Positions 50,913-62,445 of a DNA stretch of 64,000 nt are shown in pieces. The translations under genes were made by a program, and so were the position numbers. Source of the stretch: CAJQQK01 sp965224225. Lineage in GTDB: Bacteria > Pseudomonadota > Alphaproteobacteria > Rhizobiales > Hyphomicrobiaceae. The stretch's first letter is position 1; every line of letters starts with the position of its first letter. The notes beneath the pieces are model-generated. The model searched no databases. It saw only the letters and a list, made by a program, of their open reading frames with translations, and had not been told where the DNA came from. Location of the stretch: NCBI GenBank assembly GCA_965224225.1, contig CBDCZF010000027.1, positions 1-64,000 of the forward strand. Direction: 5' to 3'.

Positions 50913-51692
50913 CTAACTGGCGAGCGCCGTTTCCCGATGGCGCAGCAAGGCACGACCGAAGGCTTGGAAGAGCGCCCGATTGATCGGATTGCGCTGGGGG
51001 TCGTATTCGGCATGCCATTGGACGCCGAGCGCAAAGCCCGCAGCACCTTCGATGCGGATCGCCTCGATGGTACCGTCCTCGGCAACGCCCTCGACGACGA
51101 CGCGGGGTCCGAGTTCCAGGATGCCCTGGCCGTGAAGGGAATTGACCCGAATCTGTGACTTGCCCAGCAACCGTGCAAACGCGCCGTCAGGCGCCAGCGT
51201 AACATCGTGGCGGTCGGCGAACACGACCTCGGGATCGGGGTGTGGTTCGCCGTTTTCGAGGCGCGGCATGCGGTGGTTCATGCGCCCGGGCAGTTCCCTG
51301 ATTTCGGGATGCAGCGTGCAGCCGAAGGCGACGGCCAGTTCCTGGAAACCGCGGCAAACGCCGAGAATCGGCACGCCACGGGCGACGCATTCGGTCGCCA
51401 ACGCGAGCGCGACGGCATCACGCGCCTCATCATAAGGCTCATATGCTTCATGCGGCTCGGCGGCAAACCGGGTCGGGTGCACGTTGGCACGTGCGCCTGT
51501 CAGCAACACGCCATCGACGACGTCGAGAAGGTCGCTGACGTCCGTGATTTCGGGACAGCCGGCAAACATGATCGGGAAGGCGCCGGCGACCTCGCAGATT
51601 GCGCGCAGGTTCTTTTCGCCGACGACCTGGACCGGAAAGCGGCTCTCGATGACACGCGCGTTCCCGATTATGCCAACGACCGGTTTTGCCAT
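50913..51692 (-). CDS. gamma-glutamyl-gamma-aminobutyrate hydrolase family (class I amidotransferase)
   Basis: 259-residue class I glutamine-amidotransferase-like protein. The nucleophile Cys is in PILGVCRGFQELAVAFG and the catalytic His-x-Glu pair in GVQWHAEYDPQ. This matches PuuD-like gamma-glutamyl hydrolases rather than synthetases. ATG 51692 (MAKPVVG) is chosen over 51698. It converges on the LLM gene. It may recycle gamma-glutamylated amines, but the substrate is not shown. Confidence 0.88.
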   Translation of the reverse strand: MAKPVVGIIGNARVIESRFPVQVVGEKNLRAICEVAGAFPIMFAGCPEITDVSDLLDVVDGVLLTGARANVHPTRFAAEPHEAYEPYDEARDAVALALATECVARGVPILGVCRGFQELAVAFGCTLHPEIRELPGRMNHRMPRLENGEPHPDPEVVFADRHDVTLAPDGAFARLLGKSQIRVNSLHGQGILELGPRVVVEGVAEDGTIEAIRIEGAAGFALGVQWHAEYDPQRNPINRALFQAFGRALLRHRETALAS

Positions 51693-51919
51693 CTCCAAGC
51701 TCCCGGCGATCCGGGCTCCACGTCAATCAACCATGCTGCAACAGGTAGCAGGAGCACCGACTGTCGCACATCTTCGCTAACATTCGACAAATTCGGATGC
51801 GATCGCCCGCCGGTCAAGGCCTCCGGTGCAAATCGGCAATGAGTTTGCCTTTGTGCAGCGTCCCAAGCGCCGCCCCGCAGAGCCAATGAGCGCAGCGAAT
51901 TCCGGCGTGAACGAGGAAA

Positions 51920-52005
51920 TGGTGCGGCCGAGAGGACTCGAACCTCCACGGCTTGTGGCCACTACCACCTCAAGGTAGCGCGTCTACCAGTTCCGCCACG
52001 GCCGC
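51920..52005 (-). tRNA. tRNA-Leu (GAG)
   Basis: Class II tRNA with acceptor GCGGCCG/CGGCCGC, discriminator A and encoded CCA. The anticodon loop TTGAGGT gives GAG. It has a long variable arm and the T-loop TTCGAGT. It lies 22 bp from the lipB reading frame start on the other strand. Confidence 0.95.
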
Positions 52006-52096
52006 AACCCGGTATCGATGAAAGGCATTGCCGAGCATCGAGGCGCCTGCCATATCAAGCCGGGAAACAAATTGCAAGCAAACCTATGGCCGACCG

Positions 52097-52894
52097 ATGG
52101 CCCGAGCCAATCATTCCCGTCCCACCAGCGGTTTCTGCTCAAACAGCGAGCGGCACGTAGAAACTGTGCAACCGGCTGATGCGTCTGCGGCGCCGATCGA
52201 ATGGGCCGCAAGTTCTGGCCTCGTCGACTATGAAGCAGCCGTCCAGGCGATGGAGGCGCGTGTTGCCCGGATCGCGGAGGGACGCGCGAACGAGTTGATC
52301 TGGCTGCTCGAGCACCCGCCGCTCTATACGGCAGGCACAAGTGCTCGAGATGAAGACTTGGTCGATGCGGGTGGGTTGCCTGTCTACCGAACGGGACGCG
52401 GCGGTCAGTTCACCTATCACGGGCCCGGCCAGCGCGTCGTCTACGTCATGGCTGATTTGCGCCGTCGTGGCGGAGATGTCCGCCGGTTCGTATGCGATCT
52501 CGAACGCTGGATTATCGCGACGCTCAGTCAGTTCGGGATCCAGGGCGAGACACGGCAGGGACGCATCGGCGTCTGGGTTGATCGTGAAACGGACGAAGGC
52601 ATTCGCGAAGACAAGATCGCAGCTCTCGGCATCCGGGTCAGACGTTCCATCACGTATCACGGGCTCAGCCTGAACGTCGCGCCCAACCTCGATCACTTTG
52701 CAGGGATCGTCCCATGCGGCATTTCCGAGCACGGTGTGACCAGTCTCGCGGATCTCGGTGTAGATGTCACGATGGGCGCGGTCGACGCCGTCTTGCGTCA
52801 GACCTTTGCAGACGCATTCGGGCCGAGACCAATCGTCGACATCGCATCGCCAGTAGGCGATCGATTGTCCGGCAGCGCCAGTGCTCGTATTTGA
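52097..52894 (+). CDS. lipB: octanoyltransferase (lipoate protein ligase B)
   Basis: 265-residue enzyme that moves octanoyl from ACP to lipoyl domains. Signatures are LEHPPLYTAGTSA, RGGQFTYHGPGQ, EDKIAALGIRVRR with the catalytic Lys, and GIVPCGISEHGVTSL with the catalytic Cys. The start is uncertain: 52028, ATG 52097 or GTG 52167 are in frame; similarity begins near residue 25 of the chosen form. Confidence 0.93.
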   Translation: MARANHSRPTSGFCSNSERHVETVQPADASAAPIEWAASSGLVDYEAAVQAMEARVARIAEGRANELIWLLEHPPLYTAGTSARDEDLVDAGGLPVYRTGRGGQFTYHGPGQRVVYVMADLRRRGGDVRRFVCDLERWIIATLSQFGIQGETRQGRIGVWVDRETDEGIREDKIAALGIRVRRSITYHGLSLNVAPNLDHFAGIVPCGISEHGVTSLADLGVDVTMGAVDAVLRQTFADAFGPRPIVDIASPVGDRLSGSASARI

Positions 52895-52901
52895 ACAACC
52901 G

Positions 52902-53243
52902 CTATTCGGCCGGCTTCGATGAGTCCGATTTGCGGTTGTCGGCGAGGTCCGCCTCCTCGCCGTCATAATAGACAAGCCCGCCCTCGATCGAAATCCGCTC
53001 GGTGCCTTCCAGGATGTAGTCGTCATCCGAACTGTCGTTCAGCCGGATGATGCAACCATCCTCGCAGAACCGGGACAAGGTCTCGGTCGGTGGCAGTTGA
53101 TGGCTGCGGCGTGCACTCTTGGTCCGCACCTCGACCGCGTGGGTCTTTGTGTCGAGGTTGGTCAGAGTAACGGCCTTTGCCGGCGTGCAAACGAATGTTG
53201 CGGCCAGCGCCAGCGAAGCTACACAGTCTGTTTTGCCTGGCAC
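52902..53243 (-). CDS. exported hypothetical protein with signal peptide
   Basis: 113-residue protein with a signal peptide (about 1-24). The mature part begins with a beta-rich segment (TLTNLDTKTHAVEVRTK), a Cys pair in RFCEDGCIIRL, and a highly acidic C-terminus rich in Asp/Ser. It resembles alphaproteobacterial small periplasmic proteins of unknown role. Converges on lipB. Confidence 0.65.
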   Translation of the reverse strand: MPGKTDCVASLALAATFVCTPAKAVTLTNLDTKTHAVEVRTKSARRSHQLPPTETLSRFCEDGCIIRLNDSSDDDYILEGTERISIEGGLVYYDGEEADLADNRKSDSSKPAE

Positions 53244-53301
53244 GTTTCGAACCCGATAGCGCCCCGATTGAGCTGATTGAGCAATGAGGCGGGCGAATCT
53301 C

Positions 53302-53742
53302 TTACTTGCGTCGCGTTACCTTGCGGCCAGCCGTCTTTCTGGCCGGTGCACGCTTTTTCATAGCAGGCTTGCGAGCGGCGGTCGACTTTGCTGCAGCTTT
53401 CTTCTTGGCGGGCGTCTTCTTCTTCGCGGCGCCGCGCTTCAAGGCGACGCTTTTGCGTGCGACGCTCTTCAGTGCAGCAGAACGCGCTGACGACTGGCCC
53501 GTCTTCTTCTTTGCGGCGACCTTCTTCTTGGCGGCCACCTTTTTCTTGGCAACGACCTTCTTCTTGACGGCGACCTTCTTCGCGGCAACCTTCCGCTTGA
53601 CCGCGGCCTTCTTCTTGGCCGGCGCCTTCTTCATTGCAGCGCGCTTCGTTGCAGCCTTTTTGGTTGCTACTTTCTTGACCGCTTTCTTGCGAGCCGGCGC
53701 CTTCTTCTTGGCTGCCGTCTTCTTCTTCGCTGGTCCCTTCAT
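53302..53742 (-). CDS. lysine/alanine-rich histone H1-like protein
   Basis: 146-residue low-complexity basic protein built of AAKKK/PAKKK-type repeats and Arg-rich ends, similar in composition to histone H1 C-terminal tails and to bacterial Hc1/AlgP-like proteins. It should bind DNA nonspecifically. The reverse strand carries a long hydrophobic-looking frame, an artefact of the repeats. The repeat number may vary by slippage. Confidence 0.82.
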   Translation of the reverse strand: MKGPAKKKTAAKKKAPARKKAVKKVATKKAATKRAAMKKAPAKKKAAVKRKVAAKKVAVKKKVVAKKKVAAKKKVAAKKKTGQSSARSAALKSVARKSVALKRGAAKKKTPAKKKAAAKSTAARKPAMKKRAPARKTAGRKVTRRK

Positions 53743-53997
53743 CGTCTACATCCTTCTCGTCCAATGTGTCTGCCGAGCATTCAGGGCTTCACAGTTCTCG
53801 ATGGTACACGTAGAACTGATTGCACTTTCGGCAAGTTCTTCTTTCACCACAAACAAAATTTTCCGGTTACTCCTATCGGATTCATCGATAGATAGAACTT
53901 GAGGAAGCCATCACGCATCTCGTTGGATGCAAGTCGTCGGATTGGAATCCGCGTTGTCCGCCGTTCGATGCGTGATTTGCTTTTGTGAGTTGGCCCA

Positions 53998-54864
53998 ATG
54001 GACATCAACCTAGCGCGCACCTTTCTGACCGTTGCCGAGACAGGCAGCTTCGTCGACACTGCGCGCAAGCTCTGCCTAACGCAATCCACGGTCAGCTCGC
54101 GCATTCGCTCGCTCGAAGAACAACTTGATCGCGAACTGTTCGAGCGATCGAAGAACGGTGCGACGCTGACCTCGGCCGGAGAACAGTTTCGTAAGCACGC
54201 GCTGGCGCTCGTGCGCGTTTGGCAGGCGGCGCAGATCGAGGTCAGTAAGTCCGATGCGCACCGTGACCGCCTGTCGGTTGGCGCGCCGCGCAGCTTGTGG
54301 GACGGCTTTCTGCTCTCCTGGATCGGCGGGTTGCGCAATAACATCCCCGACATTGCTGTCGACGCTGGCGCGCTCGACGTTTCGGTGCTCACACAGCGTA
54401 TGCTCGAAGGCACACTCGACATGGCCATCATGTATCGGCCGGTGCAGTTGCCGGGGTTCGTCTCGGAACATTTGTTCGATGAGGAGTTCGTGCTTGTCAC
54501 CAGCGTCAAGGCTGGCTGCCGGCGGCGGGCGCGCGATTATGTCTATTTCGACTGGGGCACCGAGTTCGAACTCGATCACGCAACGGCGTTTCCCGAACAC
54601 GTCAATCCGGGTCTCAGCCTCAATGTCGGTGCCGTCGGCATCGACTATATGCTCACGACGCCCTCATCCGGCTATTGTCCGTGGCGGATCGCCAAGAAGC
54701 ACGTGCGCCGCGGCCGCCTGCGCCTGCCCAACCGGGCCCGCAAGTTCGTCTACCCGGTCTACATGATCTACCCGGAAACGCGCGATGAAGAGGCCTTCGA
54801 GCCAATCCTCGAGGCGCTGCGCCGTCAAAGCGCGCGCATGCGACGGATGTCGACGCAGCGGTAG
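53998..54864 (+). CDS. LysR family transcriptional regulator
   Basis: 288-residue regulator. The N-terminal HTH is typical (ARTFLTVAETGSFVDTARKL, LTQSTVSSRIRSLEEQL, LFERSKNG), followed by a periplasmic-binding-protein-like effector domain with a rather basic C-terminus. It is convergent with the gamma-glutamyltransferase gene, separated by a strong hairpin. Targets cannot be named; the operon next to it is a candidate. Confidence 0.92.
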   Translation: MDINLARTFLTVAETGSFVDTARKLCLTQSTVSSRIRSLEEQLDRELFERSKNGATLTSAGEQFRKHALALVRVWQAAQIEVSKSDAHRDRLSVGAPRSLWDGFLLSWIGGLRNNIPDIAVDAGALDVSVLTQRMLEGTLDMAIMYRPVQLPGFVSEHLFDEEFVLVTSVKAGCRRRARDYVYFDWGTEFELDHATAFPEHVNPGLSLNVGAVGIDYMLTTPSSGYCPWRIAKKHVRRGRLRLPNRARKFVYPVYMIYPETRDEEAFEPILEALRRQSARMRRMSTQR

Positions 54865-54887
54865 TGCTCTGTAGGCTAGATTCACAC

Positions 54888-54915
54888 GCCAACGATGTGT
54901 CGGCACATCGTTGGC
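54888..54915. terminator. 12-bp perfect hairpin between convergent genes
   Basis: GCCAACGATGTG-TCGG-CACATCGTTGGC between the LysR gene (+) and the gamma-glutamyltransferase gene (-). No T-run on either side, but the position suits a bidirectional terminator. Confidence 0.6.
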
Positions 54916-54922
54916 GCCGCGC

Positions 54923-56503
54923 TCAGTACCCGAGCGCGCAGCCGTCCTTGCGAGGATCGGAACCGCCGATCAGCGTGCCGTTTGCTACCTGGATGATCTG
55001 GCCGCCACCCCAGGGCAGGTCGCGCACGCCGACATCGTGGCCCTTGGCGTTGAGCGCTGTGCGGAAAGCTTGCGTTGCCGTTTCCTCGACGAGCACCTTC
55101 GGCCCATCGAAGAAGACGCGCTGGCCATCGAGCGCTTCCTGGGGGTCCATGCCGTAATCGAGCATGTTGGCGAGCACGTGGGCGTGACCGGCAGGCTGAT
55201 AGGCGCCGCCCATGACACCGAACGACATCGCCAGGTGTCCGTCATCCATGGCAAGTGCCGGGATCAGCGTGTGCAGCGGGCGCTTGCGCGGGGCGACGCA
55301 ATTACGATGACCGGGTCGTACAACGAAGCCCTGACCGCGGTTGTGCAGCATGATGCCGGTCTTCGCCGTCGCGATGCCGGAGCCGAAGTCGGCAAACAGC
55401 GAGTTGATGAACGAGACCGCCATGCCATCGCTGTCGACGACACTCAAATAGACGGTGTCGCTACCTTTGGGCTGCGGCAGGGGGCCGAGTTCCAGATTGG
55501 CGCGATTGCGATCGACACGCGAGACGAGTTCGCCGATCACTGCATCGTCAAGCATATGCGCGACCGGGACGTTGGCCATGTCGGGGTCAGCGACGAACTC
55601 ATCGCGCATCGCGTAGGCAAGCCGCGCGATCTCGAGCATGACGTGGAAGCGATCCGGATCATCGGGACCATCGGATATCCGGCCCAGACGGTCCATCATC
55701 TTGAGCATTATCAGGACAACGACGCCGTGGTTGTTGGGTGGCAGTTCGAGGATGTCGAGACCGCGGTAACGGACAGAGATCGGCTCGACGTAGCTCGATG
55801 CCTGGGCGGCGAAGTCAGCGGCGGTGTGGACACCGCCCAGTGCATTCAGTTCGGCGACGATATCGGCTGCGATATCGCCTTCGTAGAAGGCATCGCGACC
55901 GCCGTCGGCGATCTCGGTGAGCGTGCGGGCGAGGGCCGGCAGGCGCATGATCTCGCCAACTGCCGGCGCGCGACCATCGATAAGGAAATGGCTTGCCGCC
56001 GCCGGATTGGCGGTTAGCTTCGCCACCGCACCTGACCAATCCGTCGCGACGCGTGGTGCCACGGGAAATCCGTCGGTCGCATAGCCGATCGCCGGCTGCA
56101 GCAGTTCCTTGAGCGACCGCGTGCCATGGTCCTTGAGAATTTTCGACCAGCCGTCGATGGCCCCCGGTACGGTGACGGCATGCGGGCTCTGCTGGGGGAT
56201 GACGTCAATGCCTTGCCCGATGAGCAGATCCGCCGTAAGCGCGGCTGGTGCGCGGCCCGAAGCATTGAGGGCTGTCGGTGGCGAACCCGGCTTCGAGATC
56301 AGCGCAAAGCAATCGCCGCCAATGCCCGTCATCGGGTGCTCGACGACGCAGAGCACCGCGGTTGCCGCGATCGCCGCATCGACGGCATTGCCGCCATCCT
56401 TGAGGACGCCGAGTGCCGTCTGACTCGCCAGCGGGTGCGAGGTCGCGCACATGGCGGTCGTTGCATAAACCGGGGAGCGGCCCGGCAAGTGGAGATTGCG
56501 CAT
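54923..56503 (-). CDS. gamma-glutamyltransferase family protein
   Basis: 526-residue Ntn-hydrolase precursor. The family core includes GGNAVDAAIAATAVLCVVEH, MTGIGGDCF, and the autoprocessing segment SDTVYLSVVDSDGMAVSFIN with the nucleophile Thr after Asp, followed by a C-terminal G-G-A-Y-Q-P. No signal peptide is obvious at the chosen start; ATG 56503 has CAGGAG upstream, while an ATG at 56539 would overlap the upstream stop. Probably a cytosolic GGT-like enzyme. It is the third gene of a tight operon. Confidence 0.88.
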   Translation of the reverse strand: MRNLHLPGRSPVYATTAMCATSHPLASQTALGVLKDGGNAVDAAIAATAVLCVVEHPMTGIGGDCFALISKPGSPPTALNASGRAPAALTADLLIGQGIDVIPQQSPHAVTVPGAIDGWSKILKDHGTRSLKELLQPAIGYATDGFPVAPRVATDWSGAVAKLTANPAAASHFLIDGRAPAVGEIMRLPALARTLTEIADGGRDAFYEGDIAADIVAELNALGGVHTAADFAAQASSYVEPISVRYRGLDILELPPNNHGVVVLIMLKMMDRLGRISDGPDDPDRFHVMLEIARLAYAMRDEFVADPDMANVPVAHMLDDAVIGELVSRVDRNRANLELGPLPQPKGSDTVYLSVVDSDGMAVSFINSLFADFGSGIATAKTGIMLHNRGQGFVVRPGHRNCVAPRKRPLHTLIPALAMDDGHLAMSFGVMGGAYQPAGHAHVLANMLDYGMDPQEALDGQRVFFDGPKVLVEETATQAFRTALNAKGHDVGVRDLPWGGGQIIQVANGTLIGGSDPRKDGCALGY

Positions 56504-56538
56504 GATCAGGGCTCCTGTGTGGGACGGAGCACGCGGCA

Positions 56539-57017
56539 TCACTTCCGCGGTGGCGTGCGCCTGCCGATGTATCTCTGGTTGGCACCTATCGGGCGGCGCG
56601 GCAACCAGGCGCGGATTTCATCATGATAGTGTTCGGGCAGGTCGAAGGCGCAGGCGCCGACGAGCATTGCAGAGTTTATGTAGTGGGCGCGCGGACGGCC
56701 CGGATAGTGCGTGTCCCGAACGTAGGTCAGCGCCGTTACTTCGCCGTGCCCTTCACGTTCGACGCGTACCCACTGGCGCCGATAGACACCGCGGGAAACA
56801 CCTTCCCAGCGGTCCATCAAGGCGGCATGACGGGGCTCGAAACGCCATAGGACACCGAATGTGGCGCAACCTCGCTGCTTTATGATGGTCGCGCCGCCAA
56901 TTGTCGTGATCGACAGGCGCCAGTTGTCGAGGCGGCCTGGTCCGAGCGGCCTCGCGCCCGGGCAGCGGCGGGGCGTTTGGACGGGCGACATGTTCGAGCC
57001 GAAGGCGAAATAAAGCA

Positions 57018-57018
<1 letters not shown>
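56539..57018 (-). CDS. gamma-glutamylcyclotransferase (AIG2-like)
   Basis: 159-residue GGCT-fold protein. LYFAFGSNMSP opens the fold, TFGVLWRF and the catalytic Glu in DRWEGVSRGVYRR follow, then a Tyr/His-rich region. It would convert gamma-glutamyl amino acids to 5-oxoproline. Its ATG overlaps the carboxylase stop (TGATG), and its own stop lies in a second TGATG near the GGT gene, implying coupled translation. Confidence 0.87.
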
Positions 57019-59036
<2,018 letters not shown>

Positions 59037-59296
59037 GACCAGCAGGTGTCCTTCAGAGCGCTTGTAATGCGTTCGTTCGGCGAACGACGCTTTCTAGCGT
59101 TCACGGGCCCCGGGGTAAACTGATCTATGGCCGGCGTTGATTGTGCCGCATGCCCTGCCGGCGCGGTTTCCCACCGCAACCGGCCGAAACTAGGCAGCGA
59201 GTTGCCCCGCCGCCATCTGGCGGTGCGATTGCGTCGAATATTCTTTTTTCTTCAGAAGCTTACGGTGCAGTCGGGAACCCCTGCAGCACGCTCTGC

Positions 59297-60304
59297 TCAT
59301 GCTGTTGCGGGCGCTCGGTCGAGCAGTGTCTCAAGGGAGGGATGCAGGCGCGGGCTCACATCCTTCAGGTGGGCGAGCAGGCAGCGCTCGTTGTAGGTCA
59401 ATTCGCCGTCGCGATTGATCTGGGCCGCCAGCCAAGTTGCCTCATCGCCGGTGACTTCCTCGTTGGTGACGATTTCGCGGCGTTTGCGTTCAAGGGCTTC
59501 CAATTCACGTTCTTCAGGGGTTTGGTCGGGGAACAGGCCCTGGAATCCGGCGAAGCCGCCGCGGAACATTTCGCGGGCGAATTTGACCGGTGACAGGTCG
59601 CCGCGCGATTCGAGCCACTGCTCGCGTCGTAACGCTTCCTCGCGTGCCGGCGGGCAGTAGCCGGAGGCCTGCATGACGACACTGGAAATCGCCTTGACGA
59701 ACAATTCCGTCCAGGCGGGACTATCCGTCGTCTGGTGGGTCAGATCGTTGATCTCGAACAGGATCTCGGCCTCGGCCCGGGTCACGGCAACGCAACCCTC
59801 GCCGCCGAAGGCGTAGATGATGCGGCGGATCAGTTCGACATCGTCATCAGTGACGGTGCCTGCCTGCAGTTGGGCGCCGCTGCGCAGGAAGCCGCTGCCT
59901 GAGATGACGGCATCCTTGACCGTGTTGAGCGCGAAGCGGACAAGGCTTTCGGGCGCCCAGCGGGCCTTGTCGATGACACGGATCAGAATTTCGAGTTCAC
60001 TGTGCGTCTCGAGCACGCCATCGTGCGTAATGCGTGCAATCAGCCAGTCGGCGTTTTCCGCGGTGACGTAACCGTGCGGCTCGGCGCAGTTAATCATGTA
60101 GTCGCAGATCGCTTCGATGAAGAAATCCTGCCAAGCGGGATCCTGCACGCGACAGGCATCGTTGATCTCGAAGATCGCGTCGGCCTCGCTCGCGGTAATT
60201 TCGCCGTCCTCGTAGTAGAGGCGCCTGAGCTCTTTCACATCGTTATCGCGGATGGAGCCGCGATTGCACACCTCATCGAAAAACAACGTCCCGGTAATAC
60301 TCAT
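59297..60304 (-). CDS. duplicated helical protein of unknown function
   Basis: 335-residue soluble protein containing two related halves. Residues ~16-70 (RDNDVKELRRLYYEDGEITA, FEINDACRV, FFIEAICDYMI) resemble ~150-210 (DDDVELIRRIIYAF, FEINDLTHQ, LFVKAISSVVM). Each half ends with a DG-x-L/I-x-x-x-E-like EF-hand/TerB-type turn (ARITHDGVLET; INRDGELTYNE). The family is common in alphaproteobacteria but I know no function. TerB-like helical folds are one possibility. Confidence 0.8.
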   Translation of the reverse strand: MSITGTLFFDEVCNRGSIRDNDVKELRRLYYEDGEITASEADAIFEINDACRVQDPAWQDFFIEAICDYMINCAEPHGYVTAENADWLIARITHDGVLETHSELEILIRVIDKARWAPESLVRFALNTVKDAVISGSGFLRSGAQLQAGTVTDDDVELIRRIIYAFGGEGCVAVTRAEAEILFEINDLTHQTTDSPAWTELFVKAISSVVMQASGYCPPAREEALRREQWLESRGDLSPVKFAREMFRGGFAGFQGLFPDQTPEERELEALERKRREIVTNEEVTGDEATWLAAQINRDGELTYNERCLLAHLKDVSPRLHPSLETLLDRAPATA

Positions 60305-60409
60305 CGACCGCCCTCGAACACACTGAACCGACAGAGACTTTGGCGCGAAGGTATCGGCTAACGCTTAACCAACCGCTAACAGGCGCTTCAGGTTGAACTG
60401 GGTTGTCCG

Positions 60410-60446
60410 AAAAAAAAGGGGCCGCACGCTTTCGCATGCGACCCCC
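60410..60446 (-). terminator. rho-independent terminator
   Basis: On the minus strand, a GGGGTCGCATGC-GAAA-GCGTGCGGCCCC hairpin followed by eight T residues (A-run 60410-60417). It lies just beyond the stop of the 60482-60970 gene. Confidence 0.85.
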
Positions 60447-60481
60447 GCACCGGCACACTCCCTCCCTGGGGGTGTGAGCAA

Positions 60482-60970
60482 TCAGAAGCTCGTCCGATGA
60501 TTGCGCATCATCCGGCGGATGCGCTCGGCGTTGGCATCAACCATGTTGACCAGGCCGCGTCGCTCGCGCCGGCTGATCCGACCATCGAGCTTGGCAATCC
60601 GGCGCGCCGTGCGGATCGCTGACAGGTGACCCCGGAGGCGGACCCGTTCGATGCGGGTCAACAGTCCGCGCTGGCGGCCGCGACGAATGCGTTCGCCCTG
60701 GCGGTCGATCATGCGGTCAACCCACGGTGTTTCGGTGCCGAGGCGAGCGAAGCGGTCGCGCGGCGGGCTGTACCAGTAGCCCCAGCCCCAGCGGTTTCCG
60801 CGGGTGTCGCGCCGATTGTCACGGCGGTCGTGTCCGTAGTCGCGCCGGTCTTCGGCGTTGAGCTGGGTTTTGCTTGATTTCTTATCGTGCTTGGCGTGGG
60901 CGGTTCCAACGGCCGGCAGCAAGATGGCAGCGGCAGCAGTTGCGATGATGATGGACTTGAACGTGGTCAT
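60482..60970 (-). CDS. exported Arg-rich protein of unknown function
   Basis: 162-residue protein with a signal peptide (about 1-26, GTAHA cleavage) and a very basic mature part (about a third Arg/His/Asp). It has a GNRWGWGYWYSPPRD aromatic patch and a C-terminal helical segment RIERVRLRGHLSAIRTARRI followed by LDGRISRRERRGL, a DG-x-I-x-x-x-E-type turn repeated in related alphaproteobacterial proteins. Possibly periplasmic, metal or polyanion binding. A clear terminator follows it. Confidence 0.75.
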   Translation of the reverse strand: MTTFKSIIIATAAAAILLPAVGTAHAKHDKKSSKTQLNAEDRRDYGHDRRDNRRDTRGNRWGWGYWYSPPRDRFARLGTETPWVDRMIDRQGERIRRGRQRGLLTRIERVRLRGHLSAIRTARRIAKLDGRISRRERRGLVNMVDANAERIRRMMRNHRTSF

Positions 60971-61237
60971 GGTTTTCTGCCTTTCCCTTGCCAGTCGACC
61001 ATCGACCGGCCCCTTCCAATGACAGGCAAATAACCACAGCGCTTGTGAACCGATGCTGGAGGGGGCGTTTAGGTTGCGTTCATCTGGAACATCGAGCTGA
61101 AATCGCCAAGGATCGAGAGCCGAAGACGTGTTTTTGGTGCTCGATATAGGCCAACTTAACGCCTGGAAAATACATGTAATATCAGCTTGTTAATAGATTT
61201 TATAAATGTATTTATGGAATATAGGGTGTGCCCTGTC

Positions 61238-62341
61238 TCAGTAAGGGCACAAGACGCCACCAGTCAGCGGCCGACCAACGCCGGTGGTGCCGGGAAACGT
61301 TATCGGCTCGCCGAGAACCGAGCGCACACCGAGATAGGCCCAGGCTTCAGCCTCGACCGCATCGCCGTCGAAGCCGGACGACTCGGCGCTGATGACGGAA
61401 GCCTCGAGGCGTTCAGACAGTCGGCGCATGATCGTTGGATTGTGCCGTCCCCCGCCAACGACCAGCCACCGGGTCGGTGCGACGGGGGCATGCCTCTCGG
61501 CCATCGCAACGGCTTCGACAGTGAATTGGGCGAGCGTCGCGGCGCCGTCTTCCAGGCTCAACCTCTCCAGATGCCGCGCCGGGAAGTAATTGCGGTCGAG
61601 GGATTTTGGCGGCGGCGTCGTGAAATAAGGATCGCTCAGCAGTGCGCCAAGCACAGCCTGGTCGACGGTGCCGCGTGCTGCACACGCCCCGTCACGGTCG
61701 AAGCATTCGCCGGTCTTGCGATAGATCCAGTCATCGATTAGGGCATTGCCGGGCCCGGTGTCGAAGGCGGTCAGCTCTCCCTGGGTGCCCACGAAGGTAA
61801 CGTTGGCAACCCCGCCAATGTTGAGGACCGCGATCGGCCCCATGCCAGCCTTTGCTGCCATGGCACGATGATATGCCGGTGCAAGCGGTGCTCCCTGGCC
61901 GCCGGCTGCAACGTCGGCAGCTCTGAGGTCATAGACCACGTCGATGCCGACCTGATCTGCAAGGCGGGGACCGTCGCCGAGTTGCACTGTCAGGCGCCGT
62001 TCCGGGCGGTGCAGCACGGTCTGGCCGTGAAAGGCTGCGAGATCGATCGTGTGGCATGAAATGCCGGCTGCCCGTAGGAACGCGTCGACGGCCAGTGCGT
62101 GTCGGTCTGTCAGTGCGCGCTCGACCCGCGCCAGTGAGCAAGGCCGCTCGGATCTCTGTTCGAGTCCCCCAGCATCCTCGAGCGCACCTCTGAGATCGGA
62201 CCGAAATGCATCGTCGTAGGCATAGGATGCAAAGCCGAGCGGCTCGACATGGTCATGGCCGTCCGTCTCGATCAGGGCGACATCGATGCCGTCCATCGAG
62301 GTACCACTCATGAGACCGATCGCTCGGAACCGCTTGCTCAT
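61238..62341 (-). CDS. anmK: anhydro-N-acetylmuramic acid kinase
   Basis: 367-residue sugar kinase of the ASKHA fold that recycles peptidoglycan anhydro-MurNAc. Signatures are AIGLMSGTSMDGIDVALIE (phosphate loop), LAAFHGQTVLHRP, VLNIGGVANVT, FDTGPGNALID and WLVVGGGRHNP. ATG 62341 is chosen; the frame extends upstream without support. It is divergent from tyrS, a common alphaproteobacterial arrangement. Confidence 0.93.
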   Translation of the reverse strand: MSKRFRAIGLMSGTSMDGIDVALIETDGHDHVEPLGFASYAYDDAFRSDLRGALEDAGGLEQRSERPCSLARVERALTDRHALAVDAFLRAAGISCHTIDLAAFHGQTVLHRPERRLTVQLGDGPRLADQVGIDVVYDLRAADVAAGGQGAPLAPAYHRAMAAKAGMGPIAVLNIGGVANVTFVGTQGELTAFDTGPGNALIDDWIYRKTGECFDRDGACAARGTVDQAVLGALLSDPYFTTPPPKSLDRNYFPARHLERLSLEDGAATLAQFTVEAVAMAERHAPVAPTRWLVVGGGRHNPTIMRRLSERLEASVISAESSGFDGDAVEAEAWAYLGVRSVLGEPITFPGTTGVGRPLTGGVLCPY

Positions 62342-62445
62342 TACAGCCGACCTGTGCATGGTGCCGCGCCTGATCGGCCTTCGGATTGTCCAGGGCCTAT
62401 CGGCGCCGATTGGCAGTATCTGCAACTGACGCTCAAGCAAGTACC

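Noticed and set aside
53306..53902. 198-residue hydrophobic frame opposite the Lys/Ala-rich gene
   Set aside because: It is the complement of AAKKK codons, giving artificial Phe/Leu/Ala-rich sequence; the opposite strand has a natural start and composition.
54911..56017. 368-residue plus-strand frame opposite the gamma-glutamyltransferase
   Set aside because: His/Asp/Arg-rich antisense shadow; the minus strand has the family core and nucleophile Thr.
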